Assembly: GCF_030323865.1 (NCBI RefSeq)
Contig: NZ_CP066362.1
Coordinates: 2,046,001 to 2,110,000, forward strand
Source of the DNA: Pseudarthrobacter defluvii
Lineage (GTDB): Bacteria; Actinomycetota; Actinomycetes; Actinomycetales; Micrococcaceae
Direction of reading: 5' to 3'
DNA length: 64,000 nt
The translations under genes were made by a program, and so were the position numbers. Position 1 is the stretch's first letter; every line of letters begins with the position of its first letter. Positions 24,562 through 33,270 of the stretch are shown here, in pieces. The notes beneath the pieces were generated by a model that worked only from the letters and a program-made list of their open reading frames with translations, was not told where the DNA came from and made no database searches.

Positions 24562-25629
24562 ATGGCACGGCGGTTAACGAGGTCCGGCCTTGGAATTCTC
24601 TCCGTTCGTCCGGCAACTAACGACCACCTTGCCGCCGTCAGGGTGGGTGTCAGCGTTGCGGTTCCCCTGGCGGCCCTGCTCATCGCCGGCCGCCCGGACC
24701 TGTCCATCTACGCAGTGTTCGGCGCCTTCACGGGGATGTACGGCCGGGATGAGCGCCACCAGCTGCGGCTCTACCACCAGCTGACGGCCGCAGCACTGCT
24801 GATCGCCGGGGTCACGACGGGTGCTGTTCTCTCGGCAGCCCAAGCCGGGTCCTGGGTGCTGATCCTGGTGGAATCACTCGCAGCGGGCGTCGGCTCGTTG
24901 GCGGCAGACCGGGCAAACCTGAAACCTGTTGGGCCGTTCTTCGGCATCTTCGCCCTTGGCGCCTGCGCGTCCGTTCCACCCATTGCCCCTGTCCCGGTCG
25001 TCGTCGCTGTCGCCGCCGCCTCTGCAGGCTTTTCGGTAGCGGTCGGCGTGGCTGGCGGGGTCTGGCGCCGGACGTCATGGGAGGCAGGCGTACGTAGGGT
25101 AGCCCCATCGCTGACAGGGGCGCGGCTGCGGGTAGCAATGATCCATGCCCTGGCATACGTCCTCGCCGTCGGCAGCGCGGGAGCAGCAGGCCAGCTCACC
25201 GGTGACGGCCATGCCTACTGGGCGATGGCTGCCGCGGCAGTACCGCTTGCCGGAGCCGACTTTGCGGGCCGTATACGGCGCGGGCTCCACCGCATTTTGG
25301 GAACCTTCGTCGGCCTCAGCGTCACCGCGCTGATCCTGTCCCAGCAACCTGGTGCGGTGCTGCTGGTGGTCTTGATTGCCGCCTTGCAGTTCCCCACGGA
25401 ATTGTTCATGACCCGGCACTACGGCTTGGCATTGGTGTTTTTCACGCCATTGATCCTGATCATGACCGAGCTGGCCCATCCCACCGAGCCGGGGATTCTG
25501 ATTGCGGAGCGGGGCTTGGAAACCCTGATCGGAGCAGTCGTCGGCATGGCGGTGGCGGTCCTTGTCCTTGGCCGCGGTTCGCGGACGGCAGGGAGACACA
25601 ATCGTTCGGCGTACCGGGAAGGTCGGTAA
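24562..25629 (+). CDS. FUSC family membrane protein (second in window)
   Basis: A 355-residue protein with about ten hydrophobic segments in two blocks (about 25-155 and 195-330) separated by a short loop rich in Arg. This doubled FUSC layout differs from the single-block protein at 9332-10447. Typical segments are VGVSVAVPLAALLIAG, PLAGADFAGRIRRGLHRILG (the conserved RxxxRxxG loop of the FUSC family) and TLIGAVVGMAVAVLVLG. Probable inner-membrane exporter of aromatic or other small compounds; substrate unknown. ATG 24562 is used because GGGAG lies upstream; a TTG at 24553 is possible. Confidence 0.75.
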   Translation: MARRLTRSGLGILSVRPATNDHLAAVRVGVSVAVPLAALLIAGRPDLSIYAVFGAFTGMYGRDERHQLRLYHQLTAAALLIAGVTTGAVLSAAQAGSWVLILVESLAAGVGSLAADRANLKPVGPFFGIFALGACASVPPIAPVPVVVAVAAASAGFSVAVGVAGGVWRRTSWEAGVRRVAPSLTGARLRVAMIHALAYVLAVGSAGAAGQLTGDGHAYWAMAAAAVPLAGADFAGRIRRGLHRILGTFVGLSVTALILSQQPGAVLLVVLIAALQFPTELFMTRHYGLALVFFTPLILIMTELAHPTEPGILIAERGLETLIGAVVGMAVAVLVLGRGSRTAGRHNRSAYREGR

Positions 25630-25656
25630 AGCGCCCGTGCAGCTGTGAAAACAAAG

Positions 25657-25691
25657 GAAGCCCCGGAAAATCTACGATTTTCCGGGGCTTC
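25657..25691. terminator. Bidirectional terminator between FUSC-like gene and tRNA-Leu
   Basis: A perfect 15 bp stem (25657-25671 and 25677-25691) with a 5 nt loop. It serves the rightward membrane-protein gene and the leftward tRNA, whose 3' end is at 25699. Confidence 0.85.
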
Positions 25692-25698
25692 CCATTTG

Positions 25699-25781
25699 TG
25701 CGCGGAGGGGGACTTGAACCCCCACCCCCTTTCGAGGACTAGCACCTCAAGCTAGCGCGTCTGCCATTCCGCCACCCGCGC
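25699..25781 (-). tRNA. tRNA-Leu (GAG)
   Basis: An 83 nt class II tRNA on the minus strand. The acceptor stem GCGCGGG pairs with CTCCGCGC, the anticodon arm is GCTAGC-TTGAGGT-GCTAG with anticodon GAG, the variable arm is long as in Leu, and the T loop is GGTTCAAGTCC. CCA is not encoded. It reads CUC/CUU leucine codons. Confidence 0.95.
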
Positions 25782-25953
25782 AGGTGGTATTTCGCAGAAG
25801 CCGTCCCGCCTTTCAGCGTTTCGCGCCTCTCCGAAGCAGCGAGAAAAACTCTAACACGACTTTTCGGAGAACAACGAATCGGGCCAAGTGGGTAGGCTGA
25901 GGACAGCGATTGAAGCCCGCGCCGCCCAGTCATTCCCTACCAAGGAGCCTTAA

Positions 25954-27258
25954 ATGCCTGATGTCCTGCCCGAGGATGAAGTTGTCCGGATCTGCCAGGA
26001 ACTCATCCGGATCGACACCTCCAACTACGGGGACGGGTCGGGGCCGGGGGAGCGGGCGGCAGCGGAGTACGCCGCGGGGCTCATCGAGGAAGTGGGCATG
26101 AGCGCGGAGATCTTCGAGTCCGCGCCCGGCAGGGCCAACGTTGTGACCAGGCTGGCAGGGGAGGACCCGTCCGCCAGCGCTTTGGTGGTCCACGGCCACC
26201 TGGACGTCGTTCCCGCCCTCCGTGACCAGTGGTCGGTGGACCCGTTCGGCGCAGAACTGAAGGACGGCCTGATCTGGGGCCGAGGCGCCGTCGACATGAA
26301 GGACATGGACGCCATGATCCTTTCGGTCCTGCGGAATTTCGCCAGGGAGGGCAGGAAGCCCAAGCGGGACATCATCTTCGCGTTCTTCGCGGACGAGGAA
26401 GCCGGCGGCGTTCACGGCGCCCGCTACGCCGTGGACAACCGCCCGGAACTGTTCGAGGGGGCCACCGAGGCCATCTCCGAGGTCGGCGGGTTCTCAGCCA
26501 CCATCGGCGGCCAGCGGACCTACCTGCTGCAGACGGCCGAGAAGGGCATCTCGTGGCTCCGTCTCGTTGCCCACGGAAGGGCCGGCCACGGTTCCCAGAT
26601 CAACACGGACAATGCGGTCACCCGCCTGGCCGCTGCCGTCACGCGGATCGGTGAATACAAGTGGCCGATCGAGCTCACCCCCACCACACGGCAGTTCCTT
26701 GACGGGGTGACCGAACTCACCGGAGTGGAGTTCGACGCCGACAATCCGGACATCCTGCTCAACCAACTTGGTACGGTGGCCAGGTTCGTCGGCGCCACCC
26801 TCCAGAACACCACCAACCCAACCCTCCTCAAGAGCGGTTACAAGCACAACGTCATCCCCGAGTCCGCCGAAGCACTGGTTGACTGCCGTACCCTGCCCGG
26901 CCAGGAACAGCAGGTCCTCGAGATTGTCCGTGAACTGGCCGGCAATGGCGTGGATGTCAGCTACGTCCACAACGACGTCTCGCTCGAGGTCCCGTTCGCC
27001 GGGAACCTGGTGGACTCCATGATCGATGCCGTCCACAAGGAGGACCCCGGCGCCAAGGTGCTGCCGTACACGCTCTCCGGCGGTACCGACAACAAGTCAC
27101 TGAGCCGCCTTGGGATCACCGGCTACGGGTTTGCACCCCTGATGCTTCCGGACGAGTTGGACTTCACCGGCATGTTCCACGGCGTCGACGAGCGCGTCCC
27201 GGCGGACTCCCTCAAGTTCGGCGCCCGTGTACTGAATACCCTGCTCACCAACTACTGA
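25954..27258 (+). CDS. M20 family metallopeptidase (ArgE/DapE/CPG2 type)
   Basis: A 434-residue cytoplasmic zinc hydrolase. Metal and catalytic motifs are visible in order: VVHGHLDVVP (about 78-87, first His ligand and catalytic Asp), GRGAVDMKDMDAM (bridging Asp), FFADEEAGG (catalytic Glu-Glu) and MFHGVDERVP near the C-terminus (last His). A dimerisation domain occupies about 190-310. ATG 25954 has AAGGAGCC upstream; a TAGGCT -10 lies at about 25893. It is the first gene of a pair with the acyl-CoA dehydrogenase-like gene. Position and family match the mycobacterial gene annotated dapE2 at the edge of the same conserved block, but the substrate is not established. Confidence 0.88.
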   Translation: MPDVLPEDEVVRICQELIRIDTSNYGDGSGPGERAAAEYAAGLIEEVGMSAEIFESAPGRANVVTRLAGEDPSASALVVHGHLDVVPALRDQWSVDPFGAELKDGLIWGRGAVDMKDMDAMILSVLRNFAREGRKPKRDIIFAFFADEEAGGVHGARYAVDNRPELFEGATEAISEVGGFSATIGGQRTYLLQTAEKGISWLRLVAHGRAGHGSQINTDNAVTRLAAAVTRIGEYKWPIELTPTTRQFLDGVTELTGVEFDADNPDILLNQLGTVARFVGATLQNTTNPTLLKSGYKHNVIPESAEALVDCRTLPGQEQQVLEIVRELAGNGVDVSYVHNDVSLEVPFAGNLVDSMIDAVHKEDPGAKVLPYTLSGGTDNKSLSRLGITGYGFAPLMLPDELDFTGMFHGVDERVPADSLKFGARVLNTLLTNY

Positions 27259-27270
27259 GAGGAGCCGGCC

Positions 27271-28431
27271 GTGACCCCCGAGGAACTGCTGCCGGATGAG
27301 CTCCTCGAGCGCATCCGCGGCCGCGCCGCCGCATATGACCGTGACAACGCCTTCTTCCACGAGGACCTCCAGGAGTTGGCAGCGGCCGGGTACCTGAAGC
27401 TCTTCGTGCCAACGTCCGACGGCGGCGGGGGACTTGGGCTCGAAGCGGCCGCGCAGTGCCAGCGAAGGCTGGCAACGGCTGCCCCTGCCACGGCACTGGC
27501 CGTCAATATGCACCTGGTCTGGACCGGCGTCGCACACGTCCTGGCTGCCCGGGGCGACCGCTCGCTGGCCTTCGTCCTCGAAGAAGCCGCCCAGGGCGAG
27601 GTGTTCGCTTTTGGCAATTCGGAAGCCGGCAACGACTCCGTCCTCTTCGACTCCCGGACCGCCGCCATGCCGGAACAGGACGGCGGCTACTCGTTCACAG
27701 GGACAAAGATCTTCACCAGCCTCTCACCGGCCTGGACCCGCCTGGGCATCTTTGGAAAGGACCCGGATGCCCGGAACGGCGCGGGCGAACTCGTCCACGG
27801 CTTCATCAGCCGCGAGACCCCCGGCTACCGGATCCTTGACGACTGGGACACCCTGGGCATGCGGGCCAGCCAGTCCGCCACCACTGTCCTGGACGGCGTG
27901 ACCGTCCCAGCGAACCGGATCTTCCGGAAACTTCCCGTAGGCCCCAACGCCGACCCGCTGATATTCGCAATCTTCGCCTGTTTTGAGAGCCTCCTGGCGG
28001 CTGTCTACACGGGGCTGGGCGAACGTGCGCTGGCCGTGGGCGTGGAGACAGTGAAGCGGCGGACCTCCTTCAAGAACGGCGGACGCAGCTATGCCCAGGA
28101 CCCGGACATCCGCCGGAAGGTGGCGGACGCCGCCATGGCCATGGACAACCTGTACCCCCAGCTAAGGTCCGTGACAGCCGACGTCGACGCCCTGGCCGAC
28201 CACGGGGCCCAATGGTTCCCCAAACTGGTGGGCCTGAAAGTCAATGCGACGGAGACAGCGCGCCGCGTGGTGGACCTGGCCATCCGCGTCAGCGGGGGAT
28301 CAAGTTACTTCAGGGGCTCGGAGCTGGAACGGCTCTACCGCGACGTGCTGGCCGGGATGTTCCACCCCTCTGATGACGAGTCGGCCCACAATACTGTGGC
28401 CAACGCCTGGCTGGGCCCGCTGGAAGACTAA
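27271..28431 (+). CDS. Acyl-CoA dehydrogenase superfamily flavoprotein, substrate unknown
   Basis: A 386-residue protein with the three-domain ACAD fold. FAFGNSEAGND and FTGTKIFTSLSP mark the flavin-binding middle domain; DTLGMRASQSATTVLDGV follows. The C-terminal helical domain contains VDLAIRVSGGSSYFRGS and LYRDVLAGMFHPSDDESAH. The place normally holding the catalytic Glu (usually in a YEGT motif) reads FHPSD, so a classical dehydrogenase mechanism is doubtful; flavin monooxygenases of group D also lack that Glu. GTG 27271 has GAGAGGAG upstream, 12 bp after the peptidase stop, so the two genes form an operon. The natural substrate is unknown. Confidence 0.82.
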   Translation: MTPEELLPDELLERIRGRAAAYDRDNAFFHEDLQELAAAGYLKLFVPTSDGGGGLGLEAAAQCQRRLATAAPATALAVNMHLVWTGVAHVLAARGDRSLAFVLEEAAQGEVFAFGNSEAGNDSVLFDSRTAAMPEQDGGYSFTGTKIFTSLSPAWTRLGIFGKDPDARNGAGELVHGFISRETPGYRILDDWDTLGMRASQSATTVLDGVTVPANRIFRKLPVGPNADPLIFAIFACFESLLAAVYTGLGERALAVGVETVKRRTSFKNGGRSYAQDPDIRRKVADAAMAMDNLYPQLRSVTADVDALADHGAQWFPKLVGLKVNATETARRVVDLAIRVSGGSSYFRGSELERLYRDVLAGMFHPSDDESAHNTVANAWLGPLED

Positions 28432-28453
28432 GCGGTCCGCCGGGCCGCATCAC

Positions 28454-28687
28454 CTAGACGGTCCGCTGGACCTGCATCACCCGGCGCCGCAGCCAAAAGC
28501 GCCTGCCGCCGCCCACGTACAGCTTGCTGCGTTCCAGTTCCCACTTGCCGTATTCGGAGTGCTCAACCAGCCGGCGCCGCGCCTCGGGCAGGGAATCATC
28601 AGGGCTGACGGTCAGTACGAGGTACTCGTACTGCCGCAAATAATCCCGTTCCCGCTGGACCGAGCTGGTGAGAAATTGTTCCTTCAT
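28454..28687 (-). CDS. DUF5703 family protein
   Basis: A 77-residue, Arg-rich protein with no membrane segment: YLRQYEYLVLTVSPDDSL, then ARRRLVEHSEYGKWELER and LRRRVMQVQRTV. The family is restricted to actinobacteria and sits in the same neighbourhood (peptidase, UppP, MshC) in many of them. The function is not known. ATG 28687 has GGAGAG 6 nt upstream. It is convergent with the acyl-CoA dehydrogenase-like gene and divergent from the acidic protein gene. Confidence 0.82.
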   Translation of the reverse strand: MKEQFLTSSVQRERDYLRQYEYLVLTVSPDDSLPEARRRLVEHSEYGKWELERSKLYVGGGRRFWLRRRVMQVQRTV

Positions 28688-28715
28688 TTGCTCTCCATTT
28701 TCGTCCTTTTCCCGC

Positions 28716-28721
28716 TAACGT
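28716..28721 (+). promoter_or_regulatory. Candidate -10 of a leaderless transcript (acidic small protein)
   Basis: TAACGT ends 6 nt before ATG 28728. Confidence 0.45.
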
Positions 28722-28727
28722 GAAGTC

Positions 28728-28994
28728 ATGAGCATCGATCCGCGTGTCGCGCTTTCGTCCCTGACCACCGCTTTGGAAGAACACCTTATAGCAGCATCCA
28801 ACCGGCGCGGGGACGGCGACCCCTCAGTCGAGGCAGCATTTTTCGCAGTTGCCGATGCTTTCGAAGTTTACGAGGACGCGCTCTACGAGGCCTACAACGA
28901 GGTGACCCCGCTTCAGGTCTTTGACGACGAGGATGAAGAGGACGAGGAAGCCGACGTGGACGACGACGAAGACCTGGAGATCGTCGAGGAATAG
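28728..28994 (+). CDS. Small protein with acidic C-terminal tail, hypothetical
   Basis: An 88-residue protein. The N-terminal 60 residues look folded (ALSSLTTALEEHLIAASNRR, then EAAFFAVADAFEVYEDALY), and the last 25 are nearly all Asp/Glu. Such tails occur on DNA-mimic, chaperone or RNA polymerase-associated proteins, but no family can be named. A TAACGT -10 ends 6 nt before the ATG. Convergent with the aldo-keto reductase gene, 25 bp apart. Confidence 0.75.
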   Translation: MSIDPRVALSSLTTALEEHLIAASNRRGDGDPSVEAAFFAVADAFEVYEDALYEAYNEVTPLQVFDDEDEEDEEADVDDDEDLEIVEE

Positions 28995-29019
28995 CGCCGC
29001 CGGCGGAATACCAGCAGCG

Positions 29020-29955
29020 CTAGGATGCTGCCGAAACGTCCTCCAGGGCCCGCGCGATCTGCGGCGGCAGTGGGGACAGCTGGGCGTCGAGGATTTCCTT
29101 CAGCTGCACGGGCGTGCGGGCGCCGACGATGGCCGTGGCAACTCCATGCTGGGACAGCAGCCACGACAGCGCCACGTCCTGGGGCGTCCGGCCCAGCCCG
29201 TTGGCAGCCATGCACACCGCATCAACGATCCGTGACGGCTTCTCCGCCAGGTAAGGCTCCACGTACGCGGCTTCGCTCACCGAAGCGCCACGGGAACCGG
29301 CCGGGATGGTGCCCCGGTATTTCCCGGTGAGGACGCCACGGCCCAGCGGCCCCCATGCCATGAGGCCAAGCCCTGCATCCTCACCGGCCGGCAGCAGCTC
29401 AGCCTCAGCCGACCGGTTAAGGAACGAGTACTCGGCCTGGACCGCCACCAGCGGGACACTGCTGACGGCCGCCGCCTTCGCGGCCTGCCAGCCCTTGAAG
29501 TTGGAGATCCCTGCATACCTGGCCCGCCCGGAACGGACCGCGAAGTCAAGTGCCCCCAGCGTCTCGTCAAGGGGAACGTTGCCGTCCCACGCCTCGGCAA
29601 ACCAGAGGTCCACATAGTCGGTGCCCAGCCTGGCCAGGCTGGCGTCCAATCCGGTGAGCATCGCGTTGCGGGACGTGTCCACCGCGCGCCGGCCATCCGG
29701 CGTCGTCATTCCTGCTTTGGTGGAGATGGAAACCTCGGTGCGGGACACCACGTCACCCAGCAGGGAACCAAGGACCGCCTCTGATGCCCCGCCCGCATAT
29801 GAAGCTGCAGTGTCCACGTGGCGGCCGCCGGCATCAAGGAAGGTGCGCAGCAACTCTGAAGCGTCCTGGTCGTCAGTTTCCCCGCCCCAGGAACGGGTGC
29901 CCAGGGAGAGGGCTGAAACTCGCAAACCACTGTTGCCGACGTAACGCTGCTGCAT
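29020..29955 (-). CDS. Aldo-keto reductase with His-to-Glu change in the catalytic tetrad
   Basis: A 311-residue TIM-barrel NADPH-dependent oxidoreductase. The tetrad Asp48 and Tyr53 (VDTAASYAGG) and Lys80 (ISTKAG) are present, but the usual His in the following strand is Glu121 (DLWFAEAWDGN). The cofactor-binding C-terminus has AIVGARTPVQLKE. ATG 29955 has TAAGCT ending 7 nt upstream. It is divergent from uppP with the two -10 elements about 27 bp apart. The His-to-Glu exchange is the one that turns human AKR1D1 into a steroid 5-beta-reductase, so C=C reduction is worth testing; the substrate is unknown. Confidence 0.87.
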   Translation of the reverse strand: MQQRYVGNSGLRVSALSLGTRSWGGETDDQDASELLRTFLDAGGRHVDTAASYAGGASEAVLGSLLGDVVSRTEVSISTKAGMTTPDGRRAVDTSRNAMLTGLDASLARLGTDYVDLWFAEAWDGNVPLDETLGALDFAVRSGRARYAGISNFKGWQAAKAAAVSSVPLVAVQAEYSFLNRSAEAELLPAGEDAGLGLMAWGPLGRGVLTGKYRGTIPAGSRGASVSEAAYVEPYLAEKPSRIVDAVCMAANGLGRTPQDVALSWLLSQHGVATAIVGARTPVQLKEILDAQLSPLPPQIARALEDVSAAS

Positions 29956-29962
29956 AGCAGCA

Positions 29963-29968
29963 AGCTTA
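29963..29968 (-). promoter_or_regulatory. Candidate -10 of a leaderless transcript (aldo-keto reductase)
   Basis: TAAGCT on the minus strand ends 7 nt before ATG 29955. Confidence 0.45.
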
Positions 29969-29994
29969 CGGGCAGAAGCACCGGTGCCATGCCG

Positions 29995-30000
29995 TAGGGT
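29995..30000 (+). promoter_or_regulatory. Candidate -10 of a leaderless uppP transcript
   Basis: TAGGGT ends 6 nt before GTG 30007. Confidence 0.45.
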
Positions 30001-30006
30001 CTTAGC

Positions 30007-30840
30007 GTGAACTGGTTTGAAGCGGCCCTGCTGGGCCTTGTGCAGGGACTGACCGAATTTCTACCGATTTCATCGAGCGCGCACCTGCGGATCGTGGGGG
30101 AGTTCCTCCCCAACGCGGAAGACCCGGGGGCCGCCTTCACGGCCATCACCCAGCTCGGTACGGAGACCGCCGTACTGATCTTTTTCTGGCGCGACATTGT
30201 CCGCATCGTCAAAGCCTGGGCCGGGTCCCTCACCGGCAAAGTGCCGCGGCAGGATCCTGACGCCCGGATGGGCTGGCTGGTGATCCTGGGCAGCCTCCCC
30301 ATCATCGTGCTGGGCCTGCTCTTCCAGGACCAGATCGAATCCGTGCTCCGCAGCATGTGGATCGTGGCCACCATGCTGATCGTCTTCGGCCTGATCCTTG
30401 CCGTGGCCGACGCCACCGGCACCCAGAAACGGGACCTGACGCACCTGACCTATAAGCACGGCATCCTCTACGGCCTGGCCCAGGCCCTGGCGCTGATCCC
30501 CGGCGTCTCCCGCTCCGGCGGCACCATCACCGCCGGCCTGCTGATGGGCTACACGCGGGAAGCCGCGGCACGGTATTCGTTCCTGCTCGCCATCCCCGCA
30601 GTGTTCGGCAGCGGGCTGTACCAGCTGTACAAGGTGGTCACCAAGGAAGGCATTTCCGGGCCATTCGGCCTTCCGGAGACCGCCCTCGCCACCGTGATCG
30701 CCCTGGTGGTGGGGTACGTCATCATCGGCTGGTTCCTGAAGTTCGTGTCGACGCGCAGCTACCGCCTTTTCGTCTGGTACCGGATCTTCCTGGGCCTGGC
30801 GCTCTACCTCCTGCTCGGTTTCGGCGTCATCAGCGCCTAG
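30007..30840 (+). CDS. uppP: Undecaprenyl-diphosphatase
   Basis: A 277-residue membrane enzyme that dephosphorylates undecaprenyl pyrophosphate, recycling the lipid carrier for peptidoglycan and other wall polymers. Both signature motifs are present: [13 protein letters not shown] near the N-terminus and [17 protein letters not shown] near residue 170. About seven membrane segments are seen and the length is normal. GTG 30007 follows a TAGGGT -10 by 6 nt with no ribosome site. mshC follows 16 bp after the stop but seems to have its own -10. Confidence 0.95.
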   Translation: MNWFEAALLGLVQGLTEFLPISSSAHLRIVGEFLPNAEDPGAAFTAITQLGTETAVLIFFWRDIVRIVKAWAGSLTGKVPRQDPDARMGWLVILGSLPIIVLGLLFQDQIESVLRSMWIVATMLIVFGLILAVADATGTQKRDLTHLTYKHGILYGLAQALALIPGVSRSGGTITAGLLMGYTREAAARYSFLLAIPAVFGSGLYQLYKVVTKEGISGPFGLPETALATVIALVVGYVIIGWFLKFVSTRSYRLFVWYRIFLGLALYLLLGFGVISA

Positions 30841-30843
30841 GGC

Positions 30844-30849
30844 TAGGCT
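30844..30849 (+). promoter_or_regulatory. Candidate -10 of a leaderless mshC transcript
   Basis: TAGGCT ends 7 nt before GTG 30857. Confidence 0.45.
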
Positions 30850-30856
30850 TGGGCTT

Positions 30857-32134
30857 GTGAAATCCTGGACTTCCCGCCCCGTTCCTGCCCTGCCCGGAAA
30901 CATGCCCGCCATCCGGCTGTTCGACACTGCGGCAGGCCGCGAAGTGGCGCTGGAGCAGGAGGCCAGGCCCTCCATGTACGTCTGCGGCATCACCCCCTAC
31001 GACGCAACCCACATGGGACATGCGGCCAGCTACGTTGCTTTTGACCTGCTCAACCGGGCGTGGCGCGATGCCGGCAGCGAGGTTTCCTACGTCCAAAACG
31101 TGACGGACGTCGACGATCCCCTGCTTGAACGCGCAACCGCCACCGGCGTCGACTGGCGTGACCTAGCCGCAGAACAGGTGGAGCTCTTCCAGACCGACAT
31201 GGAAGCCTTGAACGTCCTCGCGCCCGATCACTACGTTGGCGCGGTGGAATCGATCGGCCTGATCGTCCCCGAGGTGGAGCGGCTTGTCAGCATGGGGCTG
31301 GCCTACCAGGTGGCCGGCACCAACGGTGAACCTGACGGCGATGTGTATTACGACGTCGAAGCCGCCGGCAAGCAGTCGACCGCACCTGACGCCTGGGTAC
31401 TGGGCTGCATTTCCCACTTGGGCGAAAGCACCATGCTGGAGCTTTTCGCCGAGCGCGGCGGGGATCCGGGAAGGGCCGGGAAGCGGCAGGCGCTTGACCC
31501 GCTGCTTTGGCGGGTGGAACGGCCGGGCGAACCCAGCTGGCCGGGAGGAAGCCTGGGCGCAGGACGGCCCGGCTGGCACATCGAATGTACCGTCATCGCC
31601 CAGAAGTACCTGCCGTCGCCATTTACGGTGCAGGGCGGTGGCTCGGACCTGATCTTCCCGCATCATGAGATGGGCGCCGGCCACGCATACTCGCTCGCAG
31701 GGGTTCCCCTTGCGCGGCATTACGCCCATGCCGGCATGGTGGGGCTGGACGGCGAAAAGATGAGCAAGTCCAAGGGCAACCTGGTGCTGGTCTCAAAGCT
31801 CCGCGCTGCCGGTGAAGACCCGGCTGCAATCCGCCTGGCCATACTGGCGCACCATTACCGCTCCGACTGGTCCTGGACGGACGAAGGCTTCGCCGCTGCC
31901 AAGGCTGACCTGGCGGCGTGGCGGACCGCCCTGGACCACGCGCCTGAAGGATCAGGCGAGGCACTCCTGGCCGAAATGCGTCAAGCCTTGGCAGCAGACC
32001 TCAACGCCCCGGCAGCAGTCGCCGCAATCTCGCGCTGGGCCCGGACAGCGAACGACGGCGGTGCTGCCGCCAGCGCCGCCGACAGCGCCCTGGTCAAGGA
32101 CGCGGTGGACGCCCTCCTGGGCATCAGGCTCTGA
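30857..32134 (+). CDS. mshC: L-cysteine:1D-myo-inosityl 2-amino-2-deoxy-alpha-D-glucopyranoside ligase
   Basis: A 425-residue class I aminoacyl-tRNA-synthetase-like ligase that joins cysteine to GlcN-Ins, the penultimate step of mycothiol synthesis. The HIGH-type motif is HMGH (52-55), preceded by [11 protein letters not shown] with a zinc-ligand Cys. WHIECT carries further zinc ligands, and KMSKSKGN (about 302-309) is the KMSKS loop. It is shorter than cysteinyl-tRNA synthetase (about 460-480), and lacks the tRNA-binding tail. Presence of this gene implies that the host uses mycothiol. GTG 30857 is 7 nt after TAGGCT. Confidence 0.95.
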   Translation: MKSWTSRPVPALPGNMPAIRLFDTAAGREVALEQEARPSMYVCGITPYDATHMGHAASYVAFDLLNRAWRDAGSEVSYVQNVTDVDDPLLERATATGVDWRDLAAEQVELFQTDMEALNVLAPDHYVGAVESIGLIVPEVERLVSMGLAYQVAGTNGEPDGDVYYDVEAAGKQSTAPDAWVLGCISHLGESTMLELFAERGGDPGRAGKRQALDPLLWRVERPGEPSWPGGSLGAGRPGWHIECTVIAQKYLPSPFTVQGGGSDLIFPHHEMGAGHAYSLAGVPLARHYAHAGMVGLDGEKMSKSKGNLVLVSKLRAAGEDPAAIRLAILAHHYRSDWSWTDEGFAAAKADLAAWRTALDHAPEGSGEALLAEMRQALAADLNAPAAVAAISRWARTANDGGAAASAADSALVKDAVDALLGIRL

Positions 32135-32165
32135 CGCCTTCTACTCCAAGGACCACAACAGAGAA

Positions 32166-32197
32166 GGGCCTGGGCGGGAAATCTCCCGCCCAGGCCC
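32166..32197. terminator. Bidirectional terminator between mshC and PAC2 gene
   Basis: A perfect 14 bp stem (32166-32179 and 32184-32197) with a 4 nt loop, between convergent genes. Confidence 0.8.
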
Positions 32198-32213
32198 CTC
32201 TCCCATTAACCAA

Positions 32214-33119
32214 TCAGGGCCGGTCCTGGCCACGCCGCTTCAGGTACCGCTCAAACTCCCGGGCAATGGATTCGCCGCTGGCCTCGGGGAGATCCGCAGT
32301 GTCCTTGGCTTCCTCCAACTGCCGGACGTAGGCGGCAATCTCGGGGTCCTCGGTAGCCAGCTCGTCCACGCCGCGTTCCCAGGCGTCGGCCTCCTCGGCC
32401 AGCTCATGGGTGTCGAGGGGCACCTGCAGCAGCTCCTCGATGCGGTGCAGGAGGGCAAGCTGCGCCTTGGGGGAGGGAGCCTGTGCCACATAGTGCGGCA
32501 CGGCGGCCCACAACGACACGGCTGGGATACCGGCGAGGAGCGCCACCTCGGAGAGGACCCCCACAATGCCAACGGGGCCTTCGTATTGCGAGGCCTCCAG
32601 GTTCATGCGCTCCCTGAGCGGGGCGTCGTCGGAGGACGTGCTCACTGGGATCGGGCGGCTGTGCGGGACGTCGGCGAGCAGTGCGCCCACCAGCACCACG
32701 TAGTCCACATTCAGCGCCTCCGCATGGGCCAGCAGCTCTGCCGTGTAGGCGCGCCATTTATAGGACGGCTCCGTGCCCTGCACGAAGATGACGTCCACGT
32801 TGGAGTTGGGGGCTGTGGCTTTGTAGATCCGGGTGGAAGGCCACTTGATCTTGCGTTCGCCGGCCGCATTCCTGCGGACCGTGGGTCGGGTGAACTGAAA
32901 GTCGTAATACTCATCGGCATCGATGGATGCCACCTTTTTGCCGCCCCACAACTTGTTCAGGTAGCGCAGCGAATCGCTGGCCGCTTCTCCGGCGTCATTC
33001 CACCCTTCAAAGGCGGCAAGCATCACCGTTACGCGCTGTCCGTCAGCCACTGGCTGCAGGAACCGTTCCCGCTCGGGTCCGGCACCCTGTTCGGCGGTGT
33101 CTCCCTCGAAGCTATTCAT
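32214..33119 (-). CDS. PAC2 family protein
   Basis: A 301-residue protein of the PAC2 family, related by fold to eukaryotic proteasome assembly chaperone 2. It has VMLAAFEGWNDAGEAASDSL near the N-terminus and DVIFVQGTEPSYKWRAY and VVLVGALLADVPHSRP in the core. A Glu-rich C-terminal helix follows. Its position close to the proteasome locus is conserved in actinobacteria, but a chaperone role in bacteria has not been shown. ATG 33119 has TAGGGT ending 6 nt upstream. Divergent from the HAD hydrolase. Confidence 0.87.
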   Translation of the reverse strand: MNSFEGDTAEQGAGPERERFLQPVADGQRVTVMLAAFEGWNDAGEAASDSLRYLNKLWGGKKVASIDADEYYDFQFTRPTVRRNAAGERKIKWPSTRIYKATAPNSNVDVIFVQGTEPSYKWRAYTAELLAHAEALNVDYVVLVGALLADVPHSRPIPVSTSSDDAPLRERMNLEASQYEGPVGIVGVLSEVALLAGIPAVSLWAAVPHYVAQAPSPKAQLALLHRIEELLQVPLDTHELAEEADAWERGVDELATEDPEIAAYVRQLEEAKDTADLPEASGESIAREFERYLKRRGQDRP

Positions 33120-33125
33120 TTCTTC

Positions 33126-33131
33126 ACCCTA
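33126..33131 (-). promoter_or_regulatory. Candidate -10 of a leaderless transcript (PAC2 gene)
   Basis: TAGGGT on the minus strand ends 6 nt before ATG 33119. Confidence 0.45.
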
Positions 33132-33258
33132 CGTCCAAGGTGCAGGCTCGCGCATGGAATGAAGCGCCGCAAATCCCCGGGAACCAGTACAAACAGGACC
33201 GGCCCTGCGTCATATTCGCCAAGGGCGTAGCCCACAGCCGCCGTCCAGCCATGCCCCG

Positions 33259-33264
33259 TAGACT
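33259..33264 (+). promoter_or_regulatory. Candidate -10 of a leaderless transcript (HAD hydrolase)
   Basis: TAGACT ends 6 nt before ATG 33271. Confidence 0.45.
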
Positions 33265-33270
33265 GGCGTC

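Noticed and set aside
25699..25781. Attachment site or integrated element at the tRNA-Leu
   Set aside because: No integrase, no repeated tRNA 3' end and conserved core genes on the right side.
31812..33230. 472-codon rightward open frame across the mshC end and PAC2 gene
   Set aside because: Different frame from mshC, passes through a bidirectional terminator, antisense to PAC2.
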